A stretch of 31,809 bases of DNA from Pleurotus djamor (Eukaryota > Basidiomycota > Agaricomycetes > Agaricales > Pleurotaceae), in the NCBI GenBank assembly GCA_029747585.1, contig JAPEVF010000528.1, positions 1 through 31,809 on the forward strand. The letters are read 5' to 3'. The notes beneath the pieces are model-generated. The model was given only the letters and a program-made list of their open reading frames with translations. It was not told where the DNA came from and did no database searches. Below, piece by piece: positions 30,690 to 31,809 of this stretch. Each line of letters begins with the position of its first letter. Position 1 is the stretch's first letter. A program made the position numbers and the translations under genes.

Positions 30690-31809
30690 ATGTTGACTCT
30701 GCGAGATGGCGCCGATCCGATCGTCTGTATAGGCTCAATTTTCGAAAGCCGGAACTCAGAGGGGGTAGTACGAGACGATGCTACTGCCATGAGACGGATT
30801 CGAAGTGTTATAGCATTGAAGGTAATCCCCTGAGCAAGTCCAATGAGAGACATATTCATTGCAGGCGGCCACAGCGCACCGTGAATAGAAAAGTACTCAC
30901 CACAACGGCTGCGACAAGCTCAAGCAAGATATGTTGGGCATTCAAGCGTTGGGCGTACAGAGCTAGGAGTAAGATTTCAACGAGAAGCTGGAGGGCAGCC
31001 GACTCTACGATGATTCTCAGGATAGGAAGAAGGCGATTCTCTGTGGCCTTGAATTGAGCGGTTTTTCGAGAGGTGTTCCAGAGTCGGTAGGCCATGAGGC
31101 TCGTCGTTATGATATTCTGAGCGACCACGAGGACGTAGAAAGACAAGACCCAGCTATAGAGGCGTGCATCGAAGATAGAGATAACGGGGTCGGTTTGGAA
31201 TTGTGCGAAGCGTCCACAGCACGCGTATCCAGTAGCTAAGGGACACATAAGTGCAAAAAGACAAGGAGCGCTTTGAACCCACGTACCCGTGCTGCCCATC
31301 AGAAGAATAACTGGAACCGCAACGACTCTCCATTTCCGATTCCAAATGATGAAGCAACGATAAGTCTGAAAAAGAGCATAATGATCGGTGGTAGGTGGGG
31401 GGCTCTAGAGAATACACGAACAGCAGCAGCGTTTCCAAGAACTTCCTGTGTAACATAAAGCAGAGCCTTGAGGATGTGGTGCCACTTTCGGAGATCACCA
31501 AGGTATCCTACTGGACCGCCGTCGTCATTGACGTGGACCGGGAAACCTTGGAGAATCCGGTAGCAGTGCATGGAAAAGTGAATTGTCTCGAGGAAGAACA
31601 TAGCACATCAGGAAAACATCATTTTTACCAGGAGCAGATGGAAGCTAGATAAGATCAAGAAGCTGTGGGAGAAAGGTATCTTGTATATCTAAAATAGAAA
31701 AAGCGCTTAAAGTTATGCTTTGTACAAGAGGTATGACAAAGCAAGAAAAAGATGCTGTAATACTTACATAGCGAGCGCCAATGCTTCAAAAGCACAAAAA
31801 GCTGGAAAA
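30690..31809 (-). pseudogene. Multi-pass membrane protein gene interrupted by the transposon
   Basis: A member of a large Agaricomycete family of integral membrane proteins (seven-helix type, function unknown), recognised from its helices and motif order. Exons read: 31688-31629 (FLILSSFHLLL), 31586-31422 (TIHFSMHCYRILQGF to TQEVLGNAAA), 31365-31287 (TYRCFIIWNRKWRVVAVPV), 31235-30901 (LYSWVLSFYVLVVAQNIITT and RIIVESAALQLLVEILLLAL), and from 30829 GITFNAITLRIRLM to SRRVN. The 5' exons near the window edge are unresolved. The last exon runs into the right terminal repeat at 30689; its true end is at 23453-23355. The frame now reads on through the repeat into transposon sequence, so the tail is altered. 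Confidence 0.75.

Noticed and set aside
29957..30859. The membrane protein and the 183-aa protein as one natural gene
   Set aside because: The transposon terminal repeat lies between them and the original C-terminus of the membrane protein is found at 23355-23453.

Overview
The window looks like nuclear DNA of a basidiomycete, most likely an Agaricomycete. Genes are split by many short introns (about 42-100 nt, GT-AG with CTAAC/CTGAC-like branch sites, two probably GC-AG). The gene content is also typical: F-box/LRR-like families, MYND-finger paralogues, a type I metacaspase, an integral membrane protein of the lineage and a Plavaka-type DNA transposon. All identifications come from motifs and remembered family features; no search was run.

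Layout. 1-812: F-box-like gene (minus, ends early, runs to the window edge). 1418-6329: 13-exon metacaspase (minus) with a very large insert between the catalytic cysteine and the p10 part. 6747-6830: intron-containing tRNA-Pro (minus), overlapping the end of a poorly resolved hypothetical gene (6808-7268). 7851-9461: F-box gene closely related to the first, whose central ~970 bp are inverted. 9703-10819, 11041-12110 (minus) and 15489-16591 (plus): three MYND-finger paralogues with the same five-exon structure. 12746-14590: coiled-coil gene with a TFIIS-N-like end, broken by frameshifts and stops. 14770-15364, 16940-17308 and 17405-18774: degenerate or frameshifted F-box/LRR-type sequence. 18775-21678: no gene I can defend. 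21679-23167: another F-box-like gene with one frameshift.

23454-30689 is the main discovery: a complete 7.24-kb Plavaka-type transposon inserted in the last exon of a multi-pass membrane protein gene. The ends carry a 15-bp terminal inverted repeat (14/15 match) flanked by the 2-bp duplication AT. Removing the element and one AT restores an uninterrupted reading frame across the junction, with the missing C-terminal tail and stop lying on the far side (23355-23453). The element carries three genes: a 667-aa protein whose C-terminal part resembles DUF6532-like proteins (minus), the transposase (plus, with a C2H2 finger; two +1 homopolymer frameshifts in this sequence) and a 183-aa protein of unknown function (minus) next to the right end.

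Seven isolated Ns and at least three extra-base homopolymer frameshifts suggest that some breaks are base-calling errors; the inversion, the transposon insertion and several stop codons cannot be explained that way.
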